Assembly (NCBI RefSeq): GCF_000472545.1
Contig: NZ_AWZV01000033.1
Location: forward strand, 222 to 64,221
Reading direction: 5' to 3'
Length of the DNA: 64,000 bases
DNA from: Burkholderia sp. WSM2232
GTDB lineage: Bacteria > Pseudomonadota > Gammaproteobacteria > Burkholderiales > Burkholderiaceae
This document shows, in pieces, positions 26,527-36,903 of this stretch. How positions within the stretch are numbered: position 1 is the first letter of the stretch; each line of letters starts with the position of its first letter. The position numbers and the translations under genes were made by a program. The notes beneath the pieces are model-generated. The model did no database searches. It was not told where the DNA came from and saw only the letters and a program-made list of their open reading frames with translations.

Positions 26527-26941
26527 TGGCCGGGGATGTACCTCACCATGAGGAACGATCCCGGCCGTGCTCAGGGACATGCCAGAGCGATGTCCATTTG
26601 AGAACAAGAACGATCGTGCTTTAACCCGTGTTTACACGAAAATCAACGATCTATTTCGGTGCGCACAGGAGTTGTGGGGAACGATAACTTCTGTGCTAGC
26701 GGCTTGGGCTAACTCGCGCGTTAGCAATTGCGCCGAGGTTGTGTCCTCGCAGGCGATCGGTGTGCGGCCATAGCGGACAGCCTTGCGACAGGGACAGAGA
26801 ATGCACTGCGCGCGATTCCCTTGTCCAACTACAGGAGGGATTCGGCAATGGGCCAGGTCCATGAGATTGGACGCTGTTTAATATCATGGGCTGTAAACGA
26901 ACTTAGCCCACCAAGGTGGTGAGCTAAGTGTCTGATTCTTT
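26527..26941. other. Gene-poor stretch beside tRNA-Lys
   Basis: 415 bp in which only short overlapping open frames without convincing ribosome sites or codon bias were seen. It contains a 29-base hairpin (26901-26929). No integrase and no repeat of the tRNA 3' end was found by eye. Confidence 0.5.
26901..26929 (-). terminator. Hairpin downstream of tRNA-Lys
   Basis: ACTTAGC-CCACC-AA-GGTGG-TGA-GCTAAGT, two stacked stems (7 and 5 bp) with a 3-base bulge, 13 bases beyond the tRNA 3' end. It has no T-run on the minus strand, so it could be a weak terminator or processing site. Confidence 0.4.
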
Positions 26942-27017
26942 TGGTGGGGCGTGAGTGACTCGAACACTCGACCTACGGATTAAGAGTCCGCTGCTCTACC
27001 AACTGAGCTAACGCCCC
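26942..27017 (-). tRNA. tRNA-Lys(CTT)
   Basis: 76 nt including an encoded CCA. Acceptor GGGGCGT pairs with ACGCCCC, the T stem is GAGTG/CACTC around TTCGAGT, the D arm is GCTCAGTTGGTAGAGC, and the anticodon loop CTCTTAA gives CTT, reading AAG. Confidence 0.97.
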
Positions 27018-27029
27018 AACAGAAGCGAA

Positions 27030-27058
27030 ATTATGCAGCATGTTTTCCGCCTTGCCAA
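27030..27058 (-). promoter_or_regulatory. Sigma-70 promoter of tRNA-Lys
   Basis: Minus strand: TTGGCA, 17-bp spacer, CATAAT, with the -10 box 12 bases upstream of the mature tRNA 5' end. Confidence 0.65.
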
Positions 27059-27215
27059 GCCCTCTTTCGCAGATTTCTTAAAAAAACGCCAGGCCGCGCT
27101 CGGGTCGTTCCTCAACGAAAGCCGTGCCTCCTAAAAGACGTTGCGCGCGGCGTCCCGGTATCATGTCGCGGACACTTGCCGCTCATATTCCGCGCGGCTT
27201 TCGACGGAAATCGCC

Positions 27216-27620
27216 ATGGACGAAAAAGAGACTACCGAACTGCTCGAGCGCGTCCTCGCGCCATGGGTCCGCGAACTCGCGCTAACTCCCGTCAAGGCCG
27301 ATACAGAAAGCGCGACGCTGCGCCTGCCGTTTGCCGGCGCGCTGCGCCATTCGGGCGGCGTGATCTGCGGTCAGGTATTCATGGCCGTCGCCGACACGGC
27401 GATGATCGTTGCCATTTCGGCTGCGCTCGGCGGCTTCAAGCCGATGACCACGGTGTCCCTGAACATCAGCTTCATGCGCGCGGTGCGCAAGGGCGATGTG
27501 CTGGTCACGGCGCGCGTGCTTCGCCTCGGTCGCAATCTCGTCTTTGGCGAAGTGGAACTGTTCGACGAGACCGGCAATATGGCCGTCCACGCGACCACGA
27601 CTTACGCGTTGCTCGAATAA
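27216..27620 (+). CDS. PaaI/YdiI-type hotdog-fold thioesterase
   Basis: 134 residues from the ATG at 27216. It has the hotdog domain of the PaaI group: HSGGVICGQVFMAVADTAMIVA, where the central helix carries the acidic catalytic residue (Asp of VADTA), and MTTVSLNISFMRAVRKGDVLVTARVLRLG. It should hydrolyse acyl-CoA thioesters; the acyl group is unknown. A patatin-like lipase gene follows 46 bp downstream on the same strand, suggesting a shared lipid role. Confidence 0.87.
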   Translation: MDEKETTELLERVLAPWVRELALTPVKADTESATLRLPFAGALRHSGGVICGQVFMAVADTAMIVAISAALGGFKPMTTVSLNISFMRAVRKGDVLVTARVLRLGRNLVFGEVELFDETGNMAVHATTTYALLE

Positions 27621-27666
27621 GCTCGCCGCCTCCGGGCACAAGACAAGCCACCAAGGACAAAACAGG

Positions 27667-28530
27667 ATGTTCGATCAGGTCGTATTCGCCGGCGGCGGCA
27701 ATCGCTGCTGGTGGCAGGCGGGTTTCTGGGACGTCGTGCAGCCGGAGTTGCGCATTCGTCCCCGCGTAATCACCGGCATATCGGCGGGCGCGGCTACCGC
27801 GTGCATGCTCTACACGCGCGATTCCGCATGGGTCATGCGCTATTACGAAGACGCGCTTCGTCACAACTCGCGCAACGCGTATTGGGGCAATCTGCTGCGT
27901 GGCCAGTCAGTGTTTCCGCATTACCGCATCTATCGCCAGGCGCTGCTCGACATCTACGGCGAGAGGTTTTCCGCACTTGCCGAGGCGCCCGAAATCCGCA
28001 TTGGCGTGTCCCACCTGCCGCGCTGGCTCGGCGCGCGCAGCGCGGTGGCTGCGGGGCTCATCGCGTATAACATCGAAAAATACGTGCGCAAGACGCTTCA
28101 CCCCACGCTCGGCCAAACGCTGGGCTTTCACCCGGAATTCGTGCGCGCGCAGGATTGTGCGACCGTTGAAGATCTCGCCGATCTGATCCTGCAATCGTCG
28201 AGCACGCCGCCTTTCACACCGGTCCTCAGACGCAACGGGCGGCCGGTGCTCGACGGCGGCATGGTCGACAACGTGCCCGTCGGCGCGCTGGACGCCGACG
28301 CGCCCGGCAACGTGCTCGTCATGGTCACGCGTCTTTATCCGCGGCCGCAGATGTTCGTCGTGCCGCACGGCGCGCAGCAACGCCTTTACGTACAGCCGTC
28401 GCGCAAAGTGCCGATCTCTAGCTGGGACTACACGAGCCCCTCGCAGATGGTGCATGCCTACAACCTGGGCCGCGCGGATGGCGAGACCTTCCTCGAACGC
28501 ATACCCGATCTGGAGGAATTCTCCGCCTGA
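27667..28530 (+). CDS. Patatin-like phospholipase family protein
   Basis: 287 residues from the ATG at 27667, with AAGGAC upstream. The patatin Ser-Asp dyad motifs are complete: the oxyanion loop FAGGGNRCWWQAG, the nucleophile elbow GISAG and the catalytic Asp in LDGGMVDNVPV. No signal peptide or membrane segment. It is expected to deacylate lipids in the cytoplasm or at the inner membrane. It lies directly after a thioesterase gene. Confidence 0.9.
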   Translation: MFDQVVFAGGGNRCWWQAGFWDVVQPELRIRPRVITGISAGAATACMLYTRDSAWVMRYYEDALRHNSRNAYWGNLLRGQSVFPHYRIYRQALLDIYGERFSALAEAPEIRIGVSHLPRWLGARSAVAAGLIAYNIEKYVRKTLHPTLGQTLGFHPEFVRAQDCATVEDLADLILQSSSTPPFTPVLRRNGRPVLDGGMVDNVPVGALDADAPGNVLVMVTRLYPRPQMFVVPHGAQQRLYVQPSRKVPISSWDYTSPSQMVHAYNLGRADGETFLERIPDLEEFSA

Positions 28531-28562
28531 AGTTCGACGCCCGGCGCCCGGGCGTTCGACAC

Positions 28563-29576
28563 TCAACGGCGGCGTCCGCCTTGTAACGCTTCCGGGTTTG
28601 CCACGCTGGCGGTGTCGCCGGCGTCGAAGGCGAGAATGTTCCTGAACGCGGCGCTGAAGTAGAGCTCATAGCTCTCGCGTTCCACATAACCGATGTGCGG
28701 CGTGCAGATCACATTCTCCATGCGCAACAGGCTGTAGCCTTGCAGAATCGGCTCGCTTTCATACACGTCGATCGCGACCATGCCTGGGCGATTGTGTGAC
28801 AGCGCGTTCACGAGCGCATTTTCGTCGAGCAACTCGGCGCGGCTCGTATTGACGAGCAACGCGGTCGGCTTCATGCGCATCAGGTCTTCCTGCTTGACGA
28901 TGCCGCGCGTGTCGTCATGCAGACGAAGATGCAGCGACAGCACGTCGCTCTGCTCGAATAACGCTTCGCGGCTTTCCGCCACGCCGTAGCCGTCTTCGCG
29001 AGCGGCTTCGCGCGAATGCTCGCGGCCCCAGATCAGCACGTTCATGCCGAAGGCTTTGCCGTAGCCGGCCACGAGCCGCCCGATCTTGCCGTAGCCCCAG
29101 ACACCGAGCGTCTGGCCGCGCAATACCTGGCCGAGGCCGAAGTTGGGCGGCAGCGCGGACGTCTTGAGCCCCGACTGCTGCCAGGCTCCCTGCTTAAGGT
29201 TCGCTACGTATTGCGGAATGCGCCGCTGCGCCGCCATGATGAGAGCCCACGTAAGCTCGGCCGGCGCGATGGGCGAACCGCTGCCTTCCAGCACGGCGAT
29301 GCCACGCTCCGTACAAGCCGCCAGATCGATATGGCTGGAGACCTTGCCGGTCTGGCTGATCATGCGCAAACGCGGCAGTTTATCGAGGAGTTGCGAGCTG
29401 ATACGGGTGCGTTCCCGAATCAGGACGAGTGCGTCGATTTCCGAAAGACGGCTTGCCAGCTGACCGAGTCCCCGGACGGTGTTGTTGAAAACTTTGACTT
29501 CGTGGTCGGCGAGCAGTTGGAAGCAGTCGAGTTTGCGTACGGCGTCCTGATAGTCGTCGAGGATGGCAATCTTCAT
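28563..29576 (-). CDS. D-2-hydroxyacid dehydrogenase family protein
   Basis: 337 residues from the ATG at 29576; an upstream in-frame start 8 codons earlier is possible. It has the phosphoglycerate dehydrogenase-like fold: NAD-binding loop LGVWGYGKIGRLVAGYGKA, the substrate Arg in LVNTSRAELLD, and HIGYVERESYELYF where the catalytic His follows CTPH. Substrate unknown: it differs from SerA and lacks an ACT domain. It is divergent from pckG, and a CRP-type palindrome sits 63-79 bases upstream of its start. Confidence 0.87.
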   Translation of the reverse strand: MKIAILDDYQDAVRKLDCFQLLADHEVKVFNNTVRGLGQLASRLSEIDALVLIRERTRISSQLLDKLPRLRMISQTGKVSSHIDLAACTERGIAVLEGSGSPIAPAELTWALIMAAQRRIPQYVANLKQGAWQQSGLKTSALPPNFGLGQVLRGQTLGVWGYGKIGRLVAGYGKAFGMNVLIWGREHSREAAREDGYGVAESREALFEQSDVLSLHLRLHDDTRGIVKQEDLMRMKPTALLVNTSRAELLDENALVNALSHNRPGMVAIDVYESEPILQGYSLLRMENVICTPHIGYVERESYELYFSAAFRNILAFDAGDTASVANPEALQGGRRR

Positions 29577-29638
29577 GGTATGTATCTTGCGCCGCACCAT
29601 GACGGTGCGGAACGGAGTGTTATGCTGACTGTCCCATC

Positions 29639-29656
29639 ATGTGACCCAGGTCACAT
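29639..29656. promoter_or_regulatory. CRP/FNR-family binding palindrome
   Basis: ATGTGACC-CA-GGTCACAT, a perfect 8-bp dyad matching the CRP core TGTGA-N6-TCACA. It may control pckG, the divergent dehydrogenase, or both. Confidence 0.65.
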
Positions 29657-29672
29657 GCCGGTCTGGCTGAAT

Positions 29673-29720
29673 GCCTTACCGTAGAAACTGCCGCGTAGAA
29701 CGGCAGCGCTACGGCAAGGC
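29673..29720 (+). other. Compound hairpin upstream of pckG
   Basis: GCCTT/AAGGC, CCGTAG/CTACGG and CTGCCG/CGGCAG stack into one 17-bp interrupted stem with a 7-base loop. The function is unknown. Confidence 0.5.
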
Positions 29721-29848
29721 CGATTGACATCGTTTTTAACAGTTTGTTGCGTGTTGAGGCAAGCCGCTTTACAGACGGTTGCAGACGCCCGTCCCGTGCG
29801 CCTTGACCGGACAGACTGTGTTGAAGCCCGTGATGACCTGCGCAATTG

Positions 29849-29874
29849 CGCGTCGGTTTGTAGAAACCGGCGCG
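29849..29874 (+). other. Hairpin in the probable pckG leader
   Basis: An 11-bp stem with one T-G wobble closed by a GTAG tetraloop, 75 bases upstream of the pckG start codon. Confidence 0.5.
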
Positions 29875-29949
29875 GCCAATTGAATGCCTCTCGCATGCAG
29901 CATCGCCGGGCTTGTACCGTTTTCCAATCCCACAAACGGAGACAAGTCG

Positions 29950-31818
<1,869 letters not shown>

Positions 31819-31840
31819 CATGTGAGTGTTCACTGCGCGC

Positions 31841-31874
31841 GCAGAAGCCGCCTCCGGGCGGCTTCTGCTTTTTT
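31841..31874 (+). terminator. Intrinsic terminator of pckG
   Basis: GCAGAAGCCGCC-TCCG-GGCGGCTTCTGC, a perfect 12-bp stem followed by six T, 22 bases after the stop codon. Confidence 0.93.
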
Positions 31875-32158
31875 GCCGCCGCAGTTGGCCCGGTCCCGAT
31901 GGCGGCGGGAGTGCGACCGGTGTTCTATCCGTTCGAACAGCAGCGCGTTGCAAGCTGCGGCGCACCATATTGTCGCGTTAAGCGGAACAATCAGTGGTCA
32001 TGCCCCACATTTGGGCGCATAGTCGCACAAATTTTGACGAGATTTCCGCTTTTGCGGGCAACTTCTGCACGATTGCGCGAGTCGTAGGAGAATCCCTAGT
32101 TCGCTTCCAATGGTTATCACCAATTGTCAGGAAGCCGTAACACGGCAGGAGTTGTCAT
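31875..32158. other. Non-coding region upstream of the LysR gene
   Basis: About 280 bp with no gene. It presumably holds the LysR gene promoter; no confident -10/-35 pair was assigned. Confidence 0.5.
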
Positions 32159-33262
32159 ATGGATCATTTGCAGTCGATGCGAGTTTTCGTCAAAGTGGCG
32201 GATCTCGGCAGTTTTGCCCGCGCTGCGAGCGCGCTGGATATCTCCAACGCAGTTGCCACCCGTCACGTTGCCGACCTCGAGGGGCGTCTTGGTACGCGGC
32301 TGCTCAACCGTACAACCCGCAGTTTGTCCCTGACGGAATCCGGCCAGGTTTATCTTGAACGCGCGCGCCAGATTCTCGACGAGCTCGAAGACGTCGAGCA
32401 GATGGTGGTCGCACGAAATCACGAACCCGTCGGCACTTTGCGCATCGTCGCGCCGGTCGTGTTCGGCTTGCACAACCTCGCGCCCGTGCTGCAAACCTAC
32501 GCTGAGCGTTATCCGAAAGTCATTCCGGACGTCACGCTGGTGGACCGCCAGGTCGATCTCGTCGAAGAAGGTTTCGACGTGGGCGTGGTGATCGCGCGGC
32601 AGATGCGTAGCGCGAGCATTGTCACGCGGCGTCTGACCACGGGCTGCATGACCGTGTGCGCCACACCGGCTTATCTGGAGAAGCATGGCACGCCCACGCG
32701 TCCGGAGCATCTGCTCGAGCATCCGTGTCTGAGCCTGCCCTCCGAATATTGGGGCGACGAGCGCGTGTTTACCGGCCCGGAAGGTGAAGTGCGCGTGCGT
32801 CCGTCGAACGTGATCGTTGCGAACAATACGGAAATGCTGCGCCAGTTTGCGCTGCTCGGCATGGGCATTGCAATTCTGCCCAGCTATCTGATTGGACGCG
32901 ACATGACGCGCGGCCGGCTGGTGCGGCTGCTTGGCGACTACCGTTTGCCGCAGGTCGAGATCAACATTGCATATCCGAGCCGTCGCCATTTGCCGGCCAA
33001 GGTACGCACGTTCATCGACCATCTGGTCGAGCATTTCAGCCAGACACCAAACAGCCTGCTCGGCGAACAGTGGATCAAGGACGGCGTGGGGCATCCTGCG
33101 TCGGCTACCTCGTTCGCATCCGCAGATGCTGCAATGCCGCCCGAAGCGTTCGACGGCGCCGAGCCGCTGTCGAGCCTGCTCGACAGCGAACTTGCGCCGG
33201 TGGCTAAGACATTGGGAAAGCCGGCGAACCGTTCGCGACCCACCGCGTTGACGCCGCTGTAA
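32159..33262 (+). CDS. LysR-family transcriptional regulator with C-terminal extension
   Basis: 367 residues from the ATG at 32159, with AGGAG 8 bases upstream. The N-terminal winged helix (MRVFVKVADLGSFARAASALDIS...VATRHVADLEGRLGTRLLNR) is followed by the periplasmic-binding-like effector domain ending near residue 300 (RTFIDHLVEHF). About 65 further residues, Ala/Ser-rich and probably disordered, exceed the usual LysR length. The group is the DNA-binding LysR type that often regulates a single nearby or distant operon; no divergent target gene is obvious here. Confidence 0.92.
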   Translation: MDHLQSMRVFVKVADLGSFARAASALDISNAVATRHVADLEGRLGTRLLNRTTRSLSLTESGQVYLERARQILDELEDVEQMVVARNHEPVGTLRIVAPVVFGLHNLAPVLQTYAERYPKVIPDVTLVDRQVDLVEEGFDVGVVIARQMRSASIVTRRLTTGCMTVCATPAYLEKHGTPTRPEHLLEHPCLSLPSEYWGDERVFTGPEGEVRVRPSNVIVANNTEMLRQFALLGMGIAILPSYLIGRDMTRGRLVRLLGDYRLPQVEINIAYPSRRHLPAKVRTFIDHLVEHFSQTPNSLLGEQWIKDGVGHPASATSFASADAAMPPEAFDGAEPLSSLLDSELAPVAKTLGKPANRSRPTALTPL

Positions 33263-33344
33263 CGCGGTTTTTGTTGCCGTAGCAGTGCACGCGCTGTCCG
33301 TGCCGCGCTGACCAAAGCATGGCAAAACGCATAAAAAAGCGCAT

Positions 33345-33384
33345 TAAAAAAGCGCGGTCACGTTATCGGTGACCGCGCTTTTTT
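33345..33384. terminator. Bidirectional terminator between LysR and topB
   Basis: A-run, AGCGCGGTCAC, a 7-base loop, GTGACCGCGCT, then T-run: an 11-bp stem flanked by A/T tracts on both sides, placed between convergent genes. Confidence 0.92.
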
Positions 33385-33465
33385 GTTGAGCGTCGTTGGC
33401 TAACGCAGGCGAGTGTTCAGCGGGCAACGCGGTGCACAGTCGCAATGCCGCGCACCGCCCGTCTA

Positions 33466-36135
33466 TCACGAGCCCGTTTTGCGAGCCGCCGTTTTTTTGG
33501 CCGGCGCCTTCTTGGCGGCTGCGGTTTTGCTCGCGGGGGCTTTCTTCGCGGCAGTTTTCTTGGCGGCCGGCGCGGCTTTCACTGCGACCGAGGTCTCGTC
33601 GTCGGATTCGAGTTCCGGTCCACCTGCCTTCGCTGCCGATTTTGCCGCGGCCGTTTTGGCCGCAGTCTTGGCCGATGGCTCCTTCTTCTCGAACTCGAAG
33701 CCGATCTTCCCGTCGTTCTGCTTGACGAGAAACGCCTTGAAGTTGCGGCCGGTGCGCGACGACTTGAAGTTGGTGAGCAGGTCGGTACGCCCTTCTTCGA
33801 GCAGCTTGGCCATCTGCTCGCGCGCGATTTCCTGCTGCAGGATCACTTTGCCGGAGCGAAAGTCGCAAGTCTTCGGATTGGCGACCGAGTTCTCACAGAC
33901 GTAGCTCATGCCATGCTCGAACACGCGGCCCTTGCACTTCGGGCACGCGCCGACCGGTTGCTGGTCGGAGAAATCAGGCGGTTCGCCGTCTTCACCGCCC
34001 GCGTCCTGGCCGAAGTCGAACTCGAGCTTGTAGTTCTTGATTTCGTCGTCGAGCGAAAGCTTGAGGATCGCCGAGAAAGGACGCCCCATCTTGCTGCGAA
34101 AACCGGAGAGCGGACCGATCGTCTTGTTCTTCAGCAGTTCTTCGACTTCCTCGATCTCGAACTGGCGGCCACCCGGAATCTTGGAGATGGAGAACTCGCA
34201 CTTCGAGCACGCGAAGCGGCGATAGTTTTCCTTCACCTGGCCGCCGCAATGCGGACACGGCGTTTGCAACGTCGCGTAATCGCCGGGGATCGTGTCCGAA
34301 TCGTATTCCTTCGCGCGCTTCACGATGGTTTGCGTCATGCGCGCGATTTCCTGCATGAACGCGTCGCGCTGCAGGTTGCCGCGCTCCATCTGCGAGAGCT
34401 TGTGCTCCCATTCGCCGGTCAGTTCGGGCGCGGTCAGTTCCTTTACGCCGAGACCGCGCAGCAGCGTCATCAACTGGAATGCCTTGGCGGTCGGAATCAG
34501 ATCGCGGCCTTCGCGAATCAGATACTTCTCACCTAGCAAACCTTCAATAATCGCCGCGCGCGTGGCCGGCGTGCCGAGACCCTTGGCGGCCATCGCCTCG
34601 CGCAGTTCGTCGTCTTCGACGAGCTTGCCCGCGCCTTCCATTGCTGACAGCAACGTGGCTTCGTTGTAGCGTGCAGGCGGTTTAGTCACGAGTTGCTGGG
34701 CGGCGATCTTGTCAGTCTTGACCTTCTCGTCTTTCTGCACCGGCACGAGGTTCGCATCTTCGCCGCTGATTTCGCGACCGTACACTTGCAACCAGCCCGG
34801 CTCGACAAGCACTTTCCCTTCGGTCTTGAAGTGGTGACCGACCACTTCGGTAATGCGGGTGGTCACCCTGAATTCCGCTGCCGGGAAGAACACCGAGAGG
34901 AAGCGCTTCACGACCAGGTCGTAAAGCTTCTGTTCAGGCTCGGACAGGTTCTTCGGCGCTTGCAGCGTCGGGATGATGGCGAAGTGGTCGCTGATCTTCG
35001 AATTGTCGAAGATGCGCTTGTTCGGCTTCACCCAGCCCTTGTCCAACACCTGCTTGGCGAACGGTAAATAGTTGTTGCTCTCCTTGAGCATGCCGAGCGT
35101 CTGCTTGACCGTCTCCATGTAGTCTTCGGGCAGCGCGCGCGCGTCAGTCCGCGGATAGGTGAGCACCTTGTGCTTTTCGTACAGCGCCTGAGCGAGACCC
35201 AGCGTGTTCTTGGCCGAAAAGCCGAAGCGGCCGTTCGCCTCGCGCTGCAGGCTCGTCAGATCAAAGAGCGCCGGCGACAGCTGGGTGGACGGCTTCGACT
35301 CTTCAGTGACCGTGCCGAGCTGGCCGCGGCAGGCGGCCACGATGGTCTCGGCCGCGGGCAGCGACCACAGGCGCGAGTCGCGCTTTTCAGGATCGAACTC
35401 GTCGCGCTTGAATTTCGGATCGAACCAGCGGCCCTCGTAAAAACCGGCAGCGCAGACGAACTCTGCCTTCACTTCCCAATAGTCGCGCGGCACAAAGCGG
35501 CGAATTTTCTCCTCGCGCTCGACGACGATAGACAGCGTGGGCGTCTGCACCCGTCCGACAGTGGTGAGAAAGAAGCCGCCGCCCTTGCTGTTGAACGCGG
35601 TCATCGCGCGCGTGCCGTTGATGCCGACCAGCCAGTCCGCTTCCGAGCGACAACGCGCGGCGTCGGCGAGCGGCTGCATTTCCTCGTCGCTGCGCAGGCG
35701 CGCGAAGCCGTCGCGGATCGCGGCCGGCGTCATGGATTGCAGCCACAGGCGCTGCACCGGCTGCTTCGCTTTTGCGTGCTGCGCGATCAGGCGGAAAATC
35801 AGCTCGCCTTCGCGCCCCGCGTCGCATGCGTTGATGAGGCGGTCGATATCCTTGCGCTTGAGCAGCTTCGTCAGCACCTTCAGGCGCGACTCGCTCTTCG
35901 CGATCGGGTTCAGATCGAAATGCGGCGGAATGACGGGCAGGTTGGCGAAACTCCACTTGCCGCGTTTCACTTCGTATTCTTCGGGCGCGGCGATTTCCAG
36001 CAGATGGCCCACTGCCGAAGAGAGGACGTACTCGTCGCTCTCGTAGTACTCGTCATGCTTGGTAAAACCGCCCAAAGCGCGCGCGATGTCGTTCGCGACG
36101 GAAGGCTTTTCGGCGATGATCAGTGCTTTGGACAT
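33466..36135 (-). CDS. topB: DNA topoisomerase III
   Basis: 889 residues from the ATG at 36135. The N-terminal TOPRIM domain (KALIIAEKPSVANDIARALGG, DAGREGELIFR) is followed by the type IA core (FLTTVGRVQTPTLSIVVERE) and the active-site tyrosine in LTYPRTDARALPEDY. The C terminus carries zinc-ribbon cysteines (CPHCGG...CSKCE and CPKCKG) and topoisomerase C-repeat segments. A Lys/Ala-rich tail of about 30 residues (KKTAAKKAPA...) ends the protein. It decatenates DNA and resolves recombination or replication intermediates. Third gene of the dprA-thioredoxin-topB group on the minus strand. Confidence 0.95.
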   Translation of the reverse strand: MSKALIIAEKPSVANDIARALGGFTKHDEYYESDEYVLSSAVGHLLEIAAPEEYEVKRGKWSFANLPVIPPHFDLNPIAKSESRLKVLTKLLKRKDIDRLINACDAGREGELIFRLIAQHAKAKQPVQRLWLQSMTPAAIRDGFARLRSDEEMQPLADAARCRSEADWLVGINGTRAMTAFNSKGGGFFLTTVGRVQTPTLSIVVEREEKIRRFVPRDYWEVKAEFVCAAGFYEGRWFDPKFKRDEFDPEKRDSRLWSLPAAETIVAACRGQLGTVTEESKPSTQLSPALFDLTSLQREANGRFGFSAKNTLGLAQALYEKHKVLTYPRTDARALPEDYMETVKQTLGMLKESNNYLPFAKQVLDKGWVKPNKRIFDNSKISDHFAIIPTLQAPKNLSEPEQKLYDLVVKRFLSVFFPAAEFRVTTRITEVVGHHFKTEGKVLVEPGWLQVYGREISGEDANLVPVQKDEKVKTDKIAAQQLVTKPPARYNEATLLSAMEGAGKLVEDDELREAMAAKGLGTPATRAAIIEGLLGEKYLIREGRDLIPTAKAFQLMTLLRGLGVKELTAPELTGEWEHKLSQMERGNLQRDAFMQEIARMTQTIVKRAKEYDSDTIPGDYATLQTPCPHCGGQVKENYRRFACSKCEFSISKIPGGRQFEIEEVEELLKNKTIGPLSGFRSKMGRPFSAILKLSLDDEIKNYKLEFDFGQDAGGEDGEPPDFSDQQPVGACPKCKGRVFEHGMSYVCENSVANPKTCDFRSGKVILQQEIAREQMAKLLEEGRTDLLTNFKSSRTGRNFKAFLVKQNDGKIGFEFEKKEPSAKTAAKTAAAKSAAKAGGPELESDDETSVAVKAAPAAKKTAAKKAPASKTAAAKKAPAKKTAARKTGS

Positions 36136-36431
36136 GACTCGATGTGAGGTTGGTATTTCCGGGTTGGTGGCCTTGAGCGCGCCCAGTTGGCGCGACCCTC
36201 GTTTGCGACCTTGCTACCCATTAACGACCGCTTTATAGCACACGGCGCCAAAGCGGCGTGTCAAGTGGCATAAAAGCGGCGATAAAAGCGCGCCATCATA
36301 ATTGCCTGCTCAGCAATTGGGCAAGCTGCGGCAAACGCGCGGTGCGCCGGCCGCAATCGCCGTGCCGCCGGGGCCTGGGCACCCTCGCTACGGGTTGTCA
36401 CGCGAGCCGCGAGCACGGCCTTAGGGCTGCT

Positions 36432-36809
36432 TCAGGCGGCCGTCAGCGCCGGACGCAGCTTGGGGGCGCCGACCACGCCCGGCAGCGCGGTCAGGTCCGA
36501 CAACATCCGCTCGACTATCGCTGCCTGCGGCAACACGGTGCCGAAAAAGCGTGTCGTTACTGAGTCTTCGATCAGAATGGTCGGAAAATTCTCGACGTCC
36601 AGATCGTCGAATCGATCTGCATGCGTTTCGATATCTATCCATGCGAAACAGATTTCCGGATGCCGCTCGGCCAGCTTGTCGAATGCCTCACGGTACTCGC
36701 GACAGGTCCCGCACCACTCCGCGCACAGGCAGGCGACGAACAGCGTGTCGGGGTCGTTGACGCGCTCGGCTATCCGGTCCTGGTCGGTGTCGAGATTCAG
36801 CGCGGGCAT
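36432..36809 (-). CDS. Thioredoxin-like protein
   Basis: 125 residues from the ATG at 36809, with GAGGAAC upstream. It has a thioredoxin fold with active-site AEWCGTCREYR (Cys33, Cys36) and the cis-Pro loop VENFPTILI. The WCGTC motif differs from classical WCGPC, which usually shifts redox potential. No signal peptide, so cytoplasmic. It lies between dprA and topB on the same strand; its physiological partner is unknown. Confidence 0.88.
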   Translation of the reverse strand: MPALNLDTDQDRIAERVNDPDTLFVACLCAEWCGTCREYREAFDKLAERHPEICFAWIDIETHADRFDDLDVENFPTILIEDSVTTRFFGTVLPQAAIVERMLSDLTALPGVVGAPKLRPALTAA

Positions 36810-36903
36810 GGTGGTTCCTCAAGTGCTTGGTCGAATGCTTTGGCGCGAATGTAGCACGGCGGATCGCGCAGAGTGGCCGGGCCGGGCCCGCAGCGTGTGC
36901 CGG

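Larger units (their letters stand above)
29577..29949. promoter_or_regulatory. Structured 373-bp region between the dehydrogenase gene and pckG
   Basis: No gene is seen. It contains a 7-bp dyad (29592-29610), a perfect CRP-like palindrome (29639-29656), a 48-base compound hairpin (29673-29720), a TTGACA hexamer at 29724-29729 and an 11-bp hairpin (29849-29874). Confidence 0.65.

Noticed and set aside
26567-26922. Several short open frames on both strands near tRNA-Lys
   Set aside because: They overlap each other, lack ribosome sites and show no recognisable protein character.
26942-27017. Integration site at tRNA-Lys
   Set aside because: No repeat of the tRNA 3' end and no integrase was found within the window, so an island boundary is not shown.
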